From Galeopsis tetrahit (Eukaryota; Streptophyta; Magnoliopsida; Lamiales; Lamiaceae): a DNA stretch of 64,000 nucleotides. Shown piece by piece: positions 33,395 through 45,989 of this stretch; the stretch's first letter is position 1; each line of letters begins with the position of its first letter. The notes below the pieces were generated by a model. The model was not told the DNA's origin. It saw nothing but the letters and a program-made list of their open reading frames with translations, and ran no database searches. The stretch covers positions 81,490,875 to 81,554,874 of the forward strand of contig OY776121.1 in NCBI GenBank assembly GCA_963675135.1, in the 5' to 3' direction. The position numbers and the translations under genes are program-made.

Positions 33395-33747
33395 GATTTG
33401 AGGATGAATGATCGGTGGTTGATCAAGAAGATGGGGGAGTGTGATATATATGTACTTTTTTTTTTTTTTGCGGTAGGTGGCTCAAGAAAGTAGAGGATGG
33501 TTTAATGTAGTTATGGGTGGTATAATAGAGACTTTAAGAGAGAGGGAGGGGAGGCTAGAGAAGTTATGAACAGTAGAGGGTGGTAGTCGGGAGGTTTGTC
33601 GACAGTGAGTGTCGAGCAAAGACTACAAGGGAGGGTTTCGGAACGAGGCGTTAGCCGTACGACTCGTTGATACCATATAGAGAAATAATGAATTGAGAAA
33701 TTATGATTTCGTTGATTAAATGTAAAGAATAGATGAGGGGAGTATAA

Positions 33748-34138
33748 GGTGTGTTTGGAAACAATAGTGATTGATTCAAATTGATTAAAATTGATTTTTG
33801 TAATAAAATTGAAAGTGGATAGTGTTTTAAAATTAAGCACTTTTAATCAATTTTGTATATGTTGTGATGTTTGCAAAACAAATAACTTCTTTATAATTTT
33901 ACAAAAACACCTTTATTATATTTGGATAAGTAATGGGTAAACATAAAATATTATTTAAATGTGAGGAAAAAAATGTAAAATCAGTTACTACAATGATGAG
34001 AAGTATATAGAAGTTATTAAAAGTAGGTGGAGGGGTGCTTCACCAAAATCCAAAATCCTTTTAACGCCAAAGACTTTAAAAGTGATTATATTTTAAAAAA
34101 GAAGTGTTTTTAAACACATACTAGTGTTCAAACAACCA
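33748..34138. mobile_element. MITE inserted in the 5' LTR of Copia element 2
   Basis: Comparison with the other LTR shows about 390 extra bases between gaggggagta and tacaaaacatat. The insert begins ggtgtgtttggaaacaatag and ends ctagtgttcaaacaacc, imperfect inverted repeats of a type common in plant MITEs. The exact borders and target duplication are unclear. Confidence 0.6.
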
Positions 34139-34257
34139 ATACAAAACATATCTACTCTATATCTTTAATTAAAGAAATAACTATATCTAAGGAAATAAAA
34201 ATTTACAAAATATGGAGTACAATATATTCTAATATATTATATATGCCTAATATATCT

Positions 34258-35085
34258 ATCTCATAAAACTCATATACTAGTAAAAAAAATGGAATAAAAT
34301 TAATTTGAATTGAATATTGAGAGAATATTAGCGTGTGCAAAAAAAAAGTAGTTGGGCCATGGGTGCATGTGGCCCTTAAACTCGTGAGGGTGCAAGTATA
34401 GTCTTTATCTGGGCGGGTGCTGTGTAAGGATCAATTCTTTATATATGAAAGAGAATTACCGTAGCTAGTGGATCGGAGAATGGGGTTTCCACTATTCAGT
34501 ACAGTAATATTAGTGGGGTTGAACTACCGTTGACTTCAAATTTTAGATAGGTAACAATACAGTCATATTGTCGGATTCAAAAAATATATAGAGAAAATTT
34601 CCTAAATTGTTTCACATTGATTAAATTAATATAAATAACCTGACTTTACTGCCTACTTATTTGTATTTAATATAACAAAACATAATGGCTCACTTGTGAA
34701 TATAACCATATTTCCTCTTTTAATTTAGCATTAAATGCTTTATTATTAATTTTACCCCTAATTAATAAGAGTAATTAATGTTGTGGAGTATGAAATTTGA
34801 AGGGTAAAATTGACACATTAACTAAATTTGAATGCATTTATTGATTTTTCTGTAAAATCAAATGTGGCTATCTTTGTGGGGTGGAGGGTGTATATTTTAA
34901 AAAGGAAAAAAAAATTAAAGGAAAATTAATACTCCAATGTGTAAATGAAATTGGTTGGCGTGGCGCTTTAGAAACCCCTCACGTCATGACTGATGGGGCT
35001 TGTATTTAAAGTTGGGTGTATAGAAATAGAATCTTAATTTTCCTGAATTAACTGGGTTCACCCAAACACTTCAATTCTCAAATAA
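34258..35085 (+). promoter_or_regulatory. upstream region of the SULTR3 gene
   Basis: Non-coding, AT-rich, with a TATA-like tatttaaa at 35003-35010, 76 bases before the start codon. No transposon was recognised between the Copia element and the gene. Confidence 0.5.
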
Positions 35086-38000
35086 ATGGCTCCTGCAGCA
35101 GCAGCAGCAATGGCAATAGAGTTGCAACAGCAGCAAATGGAAGACAACTCCGCCGTGGAGAGAGCCAAATGGCTGCTCAACTCTCCCGACCCGCCACCCG
35201 TGTGGCAGCAAATCTACACCTCCATAAAACACAAGCTGCTTTTTCCAGCTAATAAGACCAAACAAAACAGACCCCTTCTCTTGTTACAAGCCCTCTTTCC
35301 AATTCTGAAATGGGGACGAAATTACAAAGCTACCAAGTTCAAGAATGACCTCATGGCCGGCCTTACTCTTGCCAGTCTCTGCATTCCTCAGGTATGTTTA
35401 TTTATTTATTTACTTTTTAATTAAAAATAAGATCAATCGATGCATGTAACATTAATGATTATTTTATAATTTGCAGAGTATTGGGTATGCTAGTCTGGCA
35501 AGGCTTGATCCTCAGTATGGACTATGTAAGTAAATTAAATTGTTTTAGTTAATTGCAATTAATTAATTGATGGAGCTAGCTAGTATGTAATGTAATTAAT
35601 TGTATGATGTAGATACAAGTGTGGTGCCACCTTTGATATATGCTATGATGGGAAGTTCAAGAGAGATTGCCATCGGCCCTGTCGCCGTCGTTTCACTTCT
35701 TCTCTCCGCAATGATCTCTAAAATCATCGATCCTTCCGATGATCCCGTCGCCTATCGACGTTTCGTCTTCACCGTCACCTTCTTCACCGGCACTTTCCAG
35801 GCCCTATTCGGACTATTCAGGTCCTATTTATTTTTATTTTACTTATAATATTATTTAGCATACAAATATTCTCTTTTTTTTCTGTTTTGGTCTTGTGAAT
35901 TATTAAAATGAGTCGTCAAAATTAGAATTAATTAAATAATGTTGTTGAATTGTGCAGGTTGGGATTTTTAATAGATTTTTTGTCACATGCTGCGGTGGTT
36001 GGATTCATGGGAGGTGCAGCCATTGTAATAGGGATGCAACAATTGAAAGGATTATTAGGAATCACTCATTTCACAACCAAAACTGACCTTGTCTCTGTAG
36101 TTGCAGCCGTTGTTAAAGCCCTTCGTCACGAAGTACAATACAATTTATACTAATTACTTACTTAATCATCATTAATTATTATTTTCTTATATATATTAAT
36201 CATGTGTGTTGAATTTATTCAACAGTGGTATCCACTGAATTTTGTTCTTGGGTGTACATTCCTCATCTTAATCCTAATCACTCGATTCATAGTAAGTTAA
36301 TTAAGCTAGTATACATATCCATCTGTTGTCTTTTAATTAATTTTGGTGTGTGAAAATTAATTAATTGAATAACTACAGGGAAGAAGAAACAGGAAAATGT
36401 TCTGGTTACCAGCAATGGCTCCTCTTTTCTCAGTCATATTATCAACCTTAATAGTCTACTTAACAAAAGCCGATAAACATGGCGTCAAGATTGTCAAACA
36501 TTTCAAAGGCGGCCTCAATCCAATCTCTGTTAGTCAGTTAGATTTTGGAGGCTCTCATGTTGGAGAAGCTGCTAAAATTGGACTCATTTGTGCACTTATA
36601 GCTCTCACCGTCAGTCACTTATAATTCTTTATTTACTGTATTATTTACCACTTTAATTAATTAATTTTTATAATGTGTTGAATTAATTTTTAATTATGAT
36701 GATGTGCAGGAAGCCATAGCTGTGGGAAGATCCTTTGCTACGATTAAAGGGTACCATCTAGATGGGAACAAAGAAATGGTAGCCATGGGATGTATGAACA
36801 TTGTTGGATCTTGCACTTCTTGTTACACAGCCACTGGTGAGTTTTATTTAATTATTTATGTTGGGAATTGTTCATTTTAATTAAATTAATCCCGGCTCCT
36901 TCATTTATGTCGACACTCCACTAGGTTCGTTTTCGAGGACTGCGGTGAACTTCAGTGCGGGGTGTGAAAGCGTAGTTTCGAACATTGTGATGTCGATCAC
37001 AGTGTTGATATCGTTGTTGTTACTAACAAGGTTTTTGTACTACACCCCATTGCCAATTCTGGCTTCAATCATATTATCGGCCTTGCCTGGATTGATAGAT
37101 ATTCAAGAAGCATACAATATATGGAAAGTAGATAAGCTGGATTTCCTAGTCTGCATTGCTGCCTTCTTTGGTGTCTTGTTTGGCTCCGTCGAAATCGGCC
37201 TCCTACTTGCGGTATTTTATCATTTCTTTTACCTCCAAGTCCAATCATTATATGATTTTTTTTTTAAAAATAAATATAGCTAGCCTAGCTAGGTACAAAA
37301 AAGAATATTTAATCAAGTTGCATGACAAATATTTTGTGATAAGAGTGAACCCGAATGGGTTGAAAAAGTGTACTTATTTTTATTGGTAGGGTCCATGATA
37401 TGCTATAATCGTAGAGAAATTAGATGTGACATGCACCCAAATAATAGAAATCAGCGTTAGACGACAGTTGACTGGTTGTCGTGTGGTGTATGACCTATTT
37501 GAGTGATTATAAGATTCTTCATCTATGACTACCACTATGTGCCCAAAATGACATCCACTAACCAGTATACCTACATTATTATTATGATTGCAATTCTCAC
37601 ATTATTATAATTAAGCATAAAGAACTAGCTAGCTCGAACTCATTTATGTTATGTCTAGGTTCATTGAACCTGAATGTCTGTAGTATAGGTAGGAATCATA
37701 ATTGTCTGCTGCAAACATAAATTGTCTGACTCTCTCCTTTAATATTTTGAAAATTTATGTCAACTACACATTACACAAAATTAAATTAAAAATATGACTT
37801 GAATATGAATATATGAAGTATTAAAATAAATCTCTCTCACAAAAAAAAAGTATTAAAATAAATAGCATAATACATGTTTTACTAAAAAAATATTTATATA
37901 TAGAGAGAGATTTTATGTAAAAAAAAAATAGAGATAACAATTTTAAGAAAGAAAATACTCTTAGATGCTTAAAAGTGTGGGTGAAGTATGTCCAGGTTCA

Positions 38001-39900
38001 ATGAAACTAATTAATTAAGAATATGTCTTTTTACCTTTACATTTGTCATAGAAAAGTAACTCACTAATTAAACATAAGTATCTTTTCAGCTGGGGGTAAA
38101 GGAGTACAGGAATACTTGAAAAAGGCTGTGCAAAGTTTCATCACATAAATCACAAAATCTAAATGAGATTTTTTCAAGAATCACTAACACAACTTTCATT
38201 GAGATATATTATACTGTATGATGAATTTCTGGAGTACCATCTCAAATATTAAGTTAGAATTCAGCCTCATATATATGTAAGACCGTTTAAAATTTGAAAT
38301 TCGTTTTAGAATTTTAAATTCATCAAATGATAGTATGAAACCTACCATAATAATTAAATAATTTTACAGTGAAGTCGATTTCAATTAGAATCGAATAAAT
38401 GCTTTAATGGTCTTACTACCAAGGTTCAAACAATACATACATCAGTCTGTTAAATAAAGTTTAAAATATGCTCCTAATTTATATAAAGAAGACTTCATTT
38501 GCTAGACTTAAAAATACATTAAAACAATATACTCACTTTACTCATTCAAATGCCTATAATTTGGGACAATAAATAAATAAATATATAACTATAAAACTGT
38601 GAATGAAAAACTCATATGACATACTAGCAAGCTTTAAATGTTATATTTGAGATAGTAACCAGGTGGAGCTCAAATTCATTTGATATTTTTATCTCTGTAC
38701 TAGTACTTAGAGTTAGAGCTCTAATTTTAGATTTTATAAAACATACTCCTAGTAATATAGGAGTAGGAACATGGGCCTGGCCTTTTTTAACAAAGAATGT
38801 GCCTAGCCCAACTCATTATGACGGCCATACACGATTTATCTTTTAATTTTTTTATTTTTCTGTAGTCGTCAGTCGTGTGTCAATTACTATTATTTTTAAA
38901 ATTAATAAAATTGTATATATAAAGAAAATAATTTATGGATATATATTTTGTTGCATGAAGGTGGGCATCTCATTTGCTAAGATTATTCTCCTCTCAATCA
39001 AACCTAGTACAGAGGTACTAGGTCGACTTCCTGGAACCGACATATTCTGCAATAAAATTCAATATCCAGTGGCACAAAAATTCCCAGGCATATTAGTAAT
39101 TCGAATTAATTCTGGGACACTATGCTTTGCCAATGCTAATTTCATCCGAGAAAGGTACAATTCATGAGTTTCTTCATAATTTTTTTAATTACTCATTTTT
39201 ATTATTATTTTAATTTATCGTGCAATATTATTTAGGATTTTGAAGTTAGTGACCGATGAAAATGAAACGGAAGGAAGTACTAAAGGAGGGCTTCATGTAA
39301 TGGTTCTCGACATGACAAGTAAGTAAGCATACGAGTCCATGAACAAGCTCAAAGAGTTTATAAGTTTTTGAATGGGCAAGAATTAATAATTTGTCACAAT
39401 ATTAACCATGTTCTCAAGGATACAAGTCTAAGCCTTATAAAGTTGAAGTTAAAAAAGAAGTAAAAATAATTTTAGCTTTGAATTAATGTACGTACGTGAA
39501 CAATATTTCTTATTGTGTTTAATTATATCCTGCATTTGAAAATAATTAATTTGAGCTTCTTCTATATATATGACAGATGTGATGAACATCGACACCTCGG
39601 GTATTCATGCTGTGGAAGAACTGCATAAGAAATTGAATTTGCGAGGCATACAAGTGAGCCTAATATATATAGCCTTTTTTTTTAAAAAAATTTTATAACA
39701 CTTAATTATTTTTATTTAATTGAAAATATTGAATTTTGTAGTTAGCCGTAGCAAATCCAAGATGGCAAGTGATAGGCAAAATGAAAGCAGCAAAGTTTAT
39801 TGAAAAAATAGGGCCCGAATGGATTTTCCTCTCTGTAGCCGATGCTGTGGAGGCCTCCCTGCGTCACAAAATAAATGACTTATATACTAGTAATTGTTAA
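35086..39900 (+). CDS. SULTR3-type sulfate transporter, 12 exons
   Basis: Predicted 653-residue SulP/SLC26 sulfate transporter. Exons: 35086-35391, 35477-35525, 35613-35820, 35958-36132, 36226-36291, 36379-36609, 36710-36836, 36925-37211, 38961-39154, 39236-39318, 39577-39653, 39742-39900. All junctions are GT-AG and the frame is intact. The N-terminus is Ala/Gln-rich. The membrane domain (DLMAGLTLASLCIPQ, GPVAVVSLLLSAM, GFMGGAAIVIGMQQLKGLLG, NIVGSCTSCYTATGSFSRTA, LPGLIDIQEAYNIWKVDKLD) is followed by a STAS domain with NIDTSGIHAV; DTSG is at about 581-584, the same positions as in the paralogue at 9160-12364. TSCYTATGSFSRTAVNF and KADKHGVKIVKH point to group 3, most like SULTR3;5; the exact subgroup needs a tree. 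Group 3 members act in plastid sulfate import or in modulating root-to-shoot sulfate transport, so location is not settled. Intron 8 (37212-38960) is unusually long. Confidence 0.93.
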
Positions 39901-41656
39901 TGTTACTATTTCATTCAACCCTGATTTGATTAGGGTTATCAAGGTCAAGGATATGCAGATTGAAGAGTATAATAAAGTAGCAGTATATAACTTGTCACTC
40001 CATTATCTATTGCAAAAATATATAGTTTGTGCTTTGATGTAAAACACATATATAGACACAGATTTTAAATCTTTCTTTTAAAAGAAAGACACACTCTAGT
40101 TGGATCATCATTCGATATAATTGTGAATTTCTGATTTAATGCAGTATATTATTGTTTTCGTTTTGGTATAAAAATGTGAGGTTGCAGGTAGATTAGAGAT
40201 TAATCTGAGGGATGAATTTGAAATATGTAGAAGAGAGTGTAATTAAAGTTGTGTTTGTATTGAAGTAATTGTAAAAAAAAAAAAAAGACTACAAAGAAGC
40301 TGAATTCTACTACTATGTTCTGATTGAATTTTAGTTACAGTTTTAGATATGAATACATTGAATAGAATGAAAAATGTGTGTTTAATACATCACTTTGATT
40401 ACTTGCTAACTGCAGTAGTTTTATTTTTAAAAAATTAATATTCAAATATTATTGTCCTCTAATAATAAAAATATAAAATTAAAGAGTTATGTCATTCCTT
40501 TTCTTTTAGCAAACCATGTTATACTTGGTCAACAACACAAGAAGTTAAGTGTGGGAGTTCATCCAGTTGCAAAGATGATCACTCAATGAGGTGACGACAA
40601 TTCAGGATTAATGGTCAAATATTTAAAAAATAAACAGAGTGGCCCACCTCGTCTACATCGGAGGTTAACCTCCTGATCGTTCGACCACTCTGATCGTCTG
40701 ACCATCTAGACACTCTGGCCGACTGGAAACTTGGTTGTCCTCTACTCTGATCGTCCATTAGACCTGGTCGTCATCCATCACCCAGGTCGTCCAACAACCT
40801 GGTCGTCGTTCAGTCACTCTAGTTGTCCATCAGACCTAGTCATCCATCTATTATGGTCGTCCAGCTCACAAGTCATAAACTGTAATAGAATAGTCATATA
40901 TTAAGTCTTATTAGTCAAAATAACAACTCATAGAACACATGTCATCATATAAAATTATGTTTAATATTGTGTTGACAACACATCAATCTTGTAATATAAA
41001 TAGGTCAAGTATAATGGAGGACCCTAATCCACGAGAAGAAAAAGACTTCTCTCACTAAAAAATCTTATTTCTCTCTTAAAAATATTCTACAGTAGTATAA
41101 GACTGTAAAAAAAAAAATTGAATATAGTTTTAAAAATGATATGTATGTAATTTTATTTATTTCTAATGTAGAAGTGGAAATAATGATTGAAAAAGAGAAA
41201 GTGAGTCAGTTATAACCGGTACAGAAAAAAGAAAAATAAAACAAAAATCTAAATTAACAGGATTTAAGGAATTCTAGAATTGGAATTTTTGGAGGAGTCA
41301 CGTTATTTAAAAAGGTTCAGAATTAGTATATAGGAAGATTTAATTTCTAATTCCTATAGAGAATTTTTATAAAAAAGGTCATTCATACATCTACCTTCTT
41401 AATTAAGGACAACTCATAGGATCTTTTAAAAAAAGGATAAAAACATATGTTAAAAACCATTTATGCCCTTACATTTAAATTTGAAGATTAATTTATTAAT
41501 TTAATAATTAAAGGAAGAAGTCGTAACTTTCTTCCTTTTCACCATAGATTCAACCACGTACCTCTTCACTTGATTATCAATATTTGCAAATGTTACCTGA
41601 TCCAGGCGCTCATCATCATCATTCTCAAAGTTTCTGCTGCGTAAGGTAACGTTAGT
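39901..41656. other. downstream spacer with a possible LTR fragment
   Basis: No gene is supported. From about 40510 to 41110 the sequence has LTR-like traits: a TATA-like aatataaatagg near 40998 followed by ttctctcactaaaa, and a ggtcgtcc-type repeat block upstream. I could not find a partner LTR or a target duplication. Confidence 0.4.
40650..40865. repeat. degenerate ggtcgtcc repeat block
   Basis: Words of the form tggtcgtcc, tgatcgtcc and tagtcatcc recur every 15-30 bases, mixed with agacctgg and cactctgg. This resembles the imperfect tandem arrays found in the U3 part of some plant LTRs. There is no coding frame. Confidence 0.5.
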
Positions 41657-42067
41657 TTATTGCATCGCCTTCTTCACAACGAAATCGTATATTGCCTCAA
41701 CGAACCCTTCCTTTTGATAATTAATTGCACTCTCAGAATCCAAATCAATGTTTAGATTTCCTGCACATTCAGATTCTTCGATCGGCTGCTTGTTGCTTTT
41801 AGGGATTGGAATCGAGATTAGGGTTTCACGATCGGCAGGGTGATGCTTAGAGGCTTGTTCCTTTCTTTCAGCGACGGCCATGGCTATAAGGTCTCGTCTC
41901 CTTTGCTCTTCCATAATTGTTTCCTCGATCTGTTCTTTCGACTGCACATGATCAAGAGACTTTCCACGCGATCGTTTCTTTATATTCCTAGGGGATTCAA
42001 ACTTCACCGATTTCTTCATTATTGATGACGGACGCGAAGCCGCCGGAGATACAGTAGTCTTCCCCAT
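41657..42067 (-). CDS. hypothetical basic/charged protein, possibly a first exon
   Basis: The ATG at 42067 opens a 136-codon frame beginning MGKTTVSPAASRPSSIMKKS. It is basic at the start (KKSVKFESPRNIKKRSRGKS) and then has a charged, probably helical stretch (KEQIEETIMEEQRRRDLIAM, residues about 47-66) and a C-terminus ending in VVKKAMQ. I do not recognise the family. Downstream on the same strand another frame continues with SRNFENDDDERLDQ and then gtaaca, a possible splice donor, so the gene could extend to further exons. The local composition is more gene-like than the AT-rich flanks. No transposon motif is visible. It could also be a pseudogene. Confidence 0.4.
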   Translation of the reverse strand: MGKTTVSPAASRPSSIMKKSVKFESPRNIKKRSRGKSLDHVQSKEQIEETIMEEQRRRDLIAMAVAERKEQASKHHPADRETLISIPIPKSNKQPIEESECAGNLNIDLDSESAINYQKEGFVEAIYDFVVKKAMQ

Positions 42068-42923
42068 CAAGGTCCAGATTCCGGAGGTGGCGGAGGTGGG
42101 CCTTTGACAACGATTTTATCGCCTAGAATTGGGGCGACGCAGCGTATGGTCCACATGGGAACCATTAATCCGGTCAGATGAAGAGTTTTGCCAAGGGTAT
42201 GATTTTTAATTCCACACGTACACACATAATTTGCTGAGAATTTAGGATTTTTTGAGATGATTTTAATTTAGGTTCAATTTTGCTCTGTTTTCGTGTAATT
42301 GTGATGATTTACGTGCGCGTTGCTGAAATGTAGTTCTTGATTATTTGTTATTGGTTTGGTCAAGGGATAATGCAGATCTTATTTTGCATATGTATACGTA
42401 TTTTTGCATAATCACATTCTAATATGAAGACACCATACTATTTTTTCTGCATTATTCATTTTATTTTGCAGTTTTAGATTTCATTGTTTTGCATTATTCA
42501 TTTTATTATGCAGTTTTAGATTTTATATTAATTTTCCAACCATGGTCAAGGGAGCAAAATGTTTTTCTCACTTCTCACTTCGTCTTCTTTAGTACTTCAC
42601 GGTTTCCTTTCTTCACAAATTGAAAAACCCCAAAATTAAGGAAGTTCTGACCGGTGTTGTTGAGGAAGTTTAATTTTTGGAAGGTTTTAATTAATTGCGT
42701 AATTCGGGGATTTAATGAGCTGATAGACACGGTTTTAAATTTCAAACATTTAAAGATTTTCTCCATATTAATTCCGAAATTAGATATTAAGGGCATGATG
42801 GTACATTTATGTTCCATTTTATCCTTAATTTGAAACTATTTTAAATCAGGTCTTTATTTAAAAAAACACTAGGTGGAAAGACTTTTTATGTGAAATCCCC
42901 ATTCATATATTCATAACATGTCA
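42068..42923. other. spacer between the hypothetical ORF and the LINE
   Basis: Mostly AT-rich. A direct duplication containing tgcattattcattttatt and gcagttttagattt lies at 42449-42515. No gene is supported. The LINE 3' end begins at the poly-T run at 42924. Confidence 0.5.
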
Positions 42924-42976
42924 TTTTTTTTTTTGACAAATACATCAAGGAATAAACAAATAAAACCAGTTCTACT

Positions 42977-44173
42977 TCATCCTGAAGAAGCAGATAAAAG
43001 ATCCTTGAAATATTGAGGACAAACATCTTCATTCCAATCGTAAGGAGTAGAAGTGTATAAGCATTGTTGAGCCAATTCGTGAGCAACCTGATTCCTGTGC
43101 CTCGGAATGTGGTAACAGTCCCATAGTGACTGTTTTTGAAGCAATCCCAAAATGTTCTTGATAACCTGACCAAACACACCAAATGCATTCTTTCTATTCA
43201 TAATCAATTCAATGGCGTCTGAAGAATTCGAACGAACACCATTAAGCTTTATGTTTTTTTTTGTCACAAACACACAAACCTCTCTCAATAGCTTCTAATT
43301 CCGTTGCACACACCGAATCTGGTTTCGGAATTCGCATGGCCCCAGCTAATAGGATAGTAGTTTCACACTTAATAACTACAAATCCTACTGCAAAGAACTC
43401 TTTTTCCATATTGAAAGCAGCATCAGTAAATAGAACATTACCTTCATCCAACTTATGTCCCAGCTCTTTTGATTTAACAATGAAATCCGCTGAAGTGTTT
43501 GCAATGAATTTTGAGCATTTAAAATCATTACAATACGACACTGCCCAATCCACATTATACTCCACCTTAGCAAATCTCCCCACCTTGCTATCAGTATGAA
43601 CATAATTGCATCTTTCTTTCCAAATTGCCCATGCCACCATCATAATCAAAGCCAAATCATCAATTTCCAAAAACTGAGAAGTCCAACACAGAAAACCTAA
43701 TCCATCATCATTTACCGCTTGAGAAATCAAATGCCATAGACCCAACGACTTCCAAGTATGCTTCGCAAATGGACACAAAAATAAGCAATGCATAGTATCA
43801 ACATACCCAAATCCACAACAGTAACAAAAGCTTTCTACAGGGACATGCGTACGGGCTAAATTCCCTTCAGAAGCAATAATATTCTTTGCCAATTTCCAAA
43901 CAAAAATTCTAACCTTCTGTGGGATTTGGAGATTCCAAATTGTGTCATACACCTTCTTCATGAATACCTGATTAGATGGACCATCATTATCACGCTGCAA
44001 TCCTTTAGCTTGCTTTGCCACAGCAAATTCGTAGCCCGAAGCCACCGTGAAACACCCATGCGACGAGAATGGCCAGCTTATATAATCTTCTTTCTCCAAC
44101 CCTTCTGTCTTAGTGGCTAAAATTTTCTGAGCTTCATGTGGCAAAAAAACTTGGCGTACCAGTTGTTCATTCC
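42977..44173 (-). pseudogene. LINE ORF2 C-terminal part (zinc-binding and RNase H)
   Basis: Contains the reverse-transcriptase-associated zinc-binding region (WNLQIPQKVRIFVWKLAKN, CYCCGFGYVDTMHCLFLC) and a plant-LINE RNase H domain with LFTDAAFN, CATELEAIERGL and HIPRHRNQVAHELA. A frameshift lies at a nine-base T run (43254-43262 on the plus strand) within RNase H. The usual second catalytic Asp region reads RSNSSDA, with Asn where Asp is expected. So this domain is inactive by at least one lesion. The piece begins at the Gypsy insertion site and ends just before the poly(A) tail. Confidence 0.88.
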
Positions 44174-44178
44174 AGCAC

Positions 44179-45989
44179 TGACTTGAACGAATTTTTGGTC
44201 ACCAAGCGTTGACTAACTACTTCCCCTCAAGCATAAGGGTTCATAGTAGTAATGGAAGTATTCGACCAAGTAGTTTCGACCTAGGAGGTGAGTTTGTGCA
44301 ATGGATCCCTAGAGTTTTGTGTTGTAATAGCTAATGTAACTACGGTTTCGGGTTTATGGATTTCTAAAATTAAAGCTAAATTACTACCAAGATGCTAGAA
44401 ATTAAATCAACTACCAACCTAGAAACTAACAAGTGGTTTATACTACTAAAAGTGAGAAAAGCACCAATAAGAGAAATTACCACAACTTAACAAAGAAAAT
44501 TACTACTAAGCAAGAATTTAACAATTAAAACAAAGAACAACTACGAATTTAATTCGAAGAAGTGCAAGAGTGAGAGAATGCTTCGGGTGTTCTCCACCTA
44601 GTGAAATAGAGAGGAATTGCTTTTACTTTGTTAATTGCTTTAATCAATATTTGCTAAGAGCACCTAAATGCTAGGATGACAACCATTTCCCTTCGGGTAA
44701 TATAGCCTTAATTCTAAGGTGTTCCCAAACCCGGTAATAAGGTTTTCTTCCTAATCCTCACCAACTACTCAAACAACCATTCAAGTAATTAATGTCCTTT
44801 AATGGGGTCCTAATACGATTAACTCTCTCTCGACGAATTAAAAGTATAACTAACACATTTGCATACCAACAACTCACACCATAAATATAGACATGTCCAT
44901 GTAACTCTCGTCTACGCTAAACATGCATCTAAATATGGATTAATAGAAGTTAACATACAAAGTACCAATAATACCCATTAAAAGAAGCAAAAAATCTAAT
45001 CTTAACAATAACAAAGCTCAACAATTCCAAACTCAATATTCACATGGCTTTATAACACCCAAAGCATAAATAAACTTAGCCCATGGTGTTTTGAGAAACA
45101 CCCATGGCTAAAACATCAAAAGAACTCAAGATAAACATGAAATATGGAATTATATAGAAAATGAGAGAATGGTTTGAAGTCACCTTGTTGTTTCTTCAAA
45201 ATACCTAGCTATTACAAAAGTGTGAGCCTTGTTCTTCAAAAACCTATGCTAAGTACTAAATATTGAAGCTAATCTAGGAATTAAAGTGCAATAAATGTGG
45301 AAATGGGGTTAAGTATGAACTAGGGTTTATGGTGTTGTAATAAATGAGGGCCAAAAGTTCTCTTACAAACTGAGTTTGAAGCTATTTAAAGCTTCCAAAA
45401 GTGTGTGAGACGAAATTAGCATTTGGGTCCTTGAAGTTCTTCAAAATTCTCAAAAAACCCCGAAAATTGTGAGTTGACTCGGTCAACCGAGTGGATCACT
45501 CGGTCAACCGAGTGAGAGGGACTTCCAGAACCAAAAATGGTTCCAGATGTCAAACGGGTGCCAGTGTGATATCAAACGGCCGCCAGTGTGATATCAAACG
45601 GCCGCCAGTGTGATATCACTCGGCCGCCAGTGTGATATCAAACGGCCGCCAGTGTGACATGGCCATTCCAGAAACTTTCTGTAAGTTTTTCTCACTCGGC
45701 CGCCAGTGTGATCCCACTCGGCCGGCCGAGTGACTTCTGCTACTTTGATTTTTCTAACACTTTTCCTTGGCTTTCCTTCTTGTCCTCCAACCGAACTTCA
45801 ATTCCCACGCGCCGATGCTCGCTTTCCTTCTAAAACGGACTATTTCACCTTGTTTCCTACACTTTGAACACATTTCTTAACAACAAGGTTAGTAGCACCA
45901 TTTCTAACAATTATGACCAAAACCACATCAAAATGCTACGATAACATAGCAATAATGAGCACAAAAACGAGCAATCTCACACCTAATCA
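44179..45989 (-). repeat. 3' LTR of the Gypsy element
   Basis: 1811 bp. It carries palindromic ctcggtcaaccgag words (45477-45515), a short tandem array with the unit cggccgccagtgtgatatc (about 45552-45660) and, on the element's strand, a TATA-like tttaaata near 45391-45398. Confidence 0.93.

Larger units (their letters stand above)
29055..34252 (-). mobile_element. Copia LTR retrotransposon 2, decayed
   Basis: LTRs at 29055-29970 (3') and 33676-34252 (5') share ttaaatgtaaagaata, caaaacatatctactctata and taatatattatatatg. A perfect duplication tatct flanks the element (29050-29054, 34253-34257). The primer-binding site tggtatcaacgagtc follows the 5' LTR (33675 leftward) and a purine tract tttagggggcg precedes the 3' LTR. 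Each LTR was itself hit by a later insertion, so their lengths differ. Confidence 0.88.
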
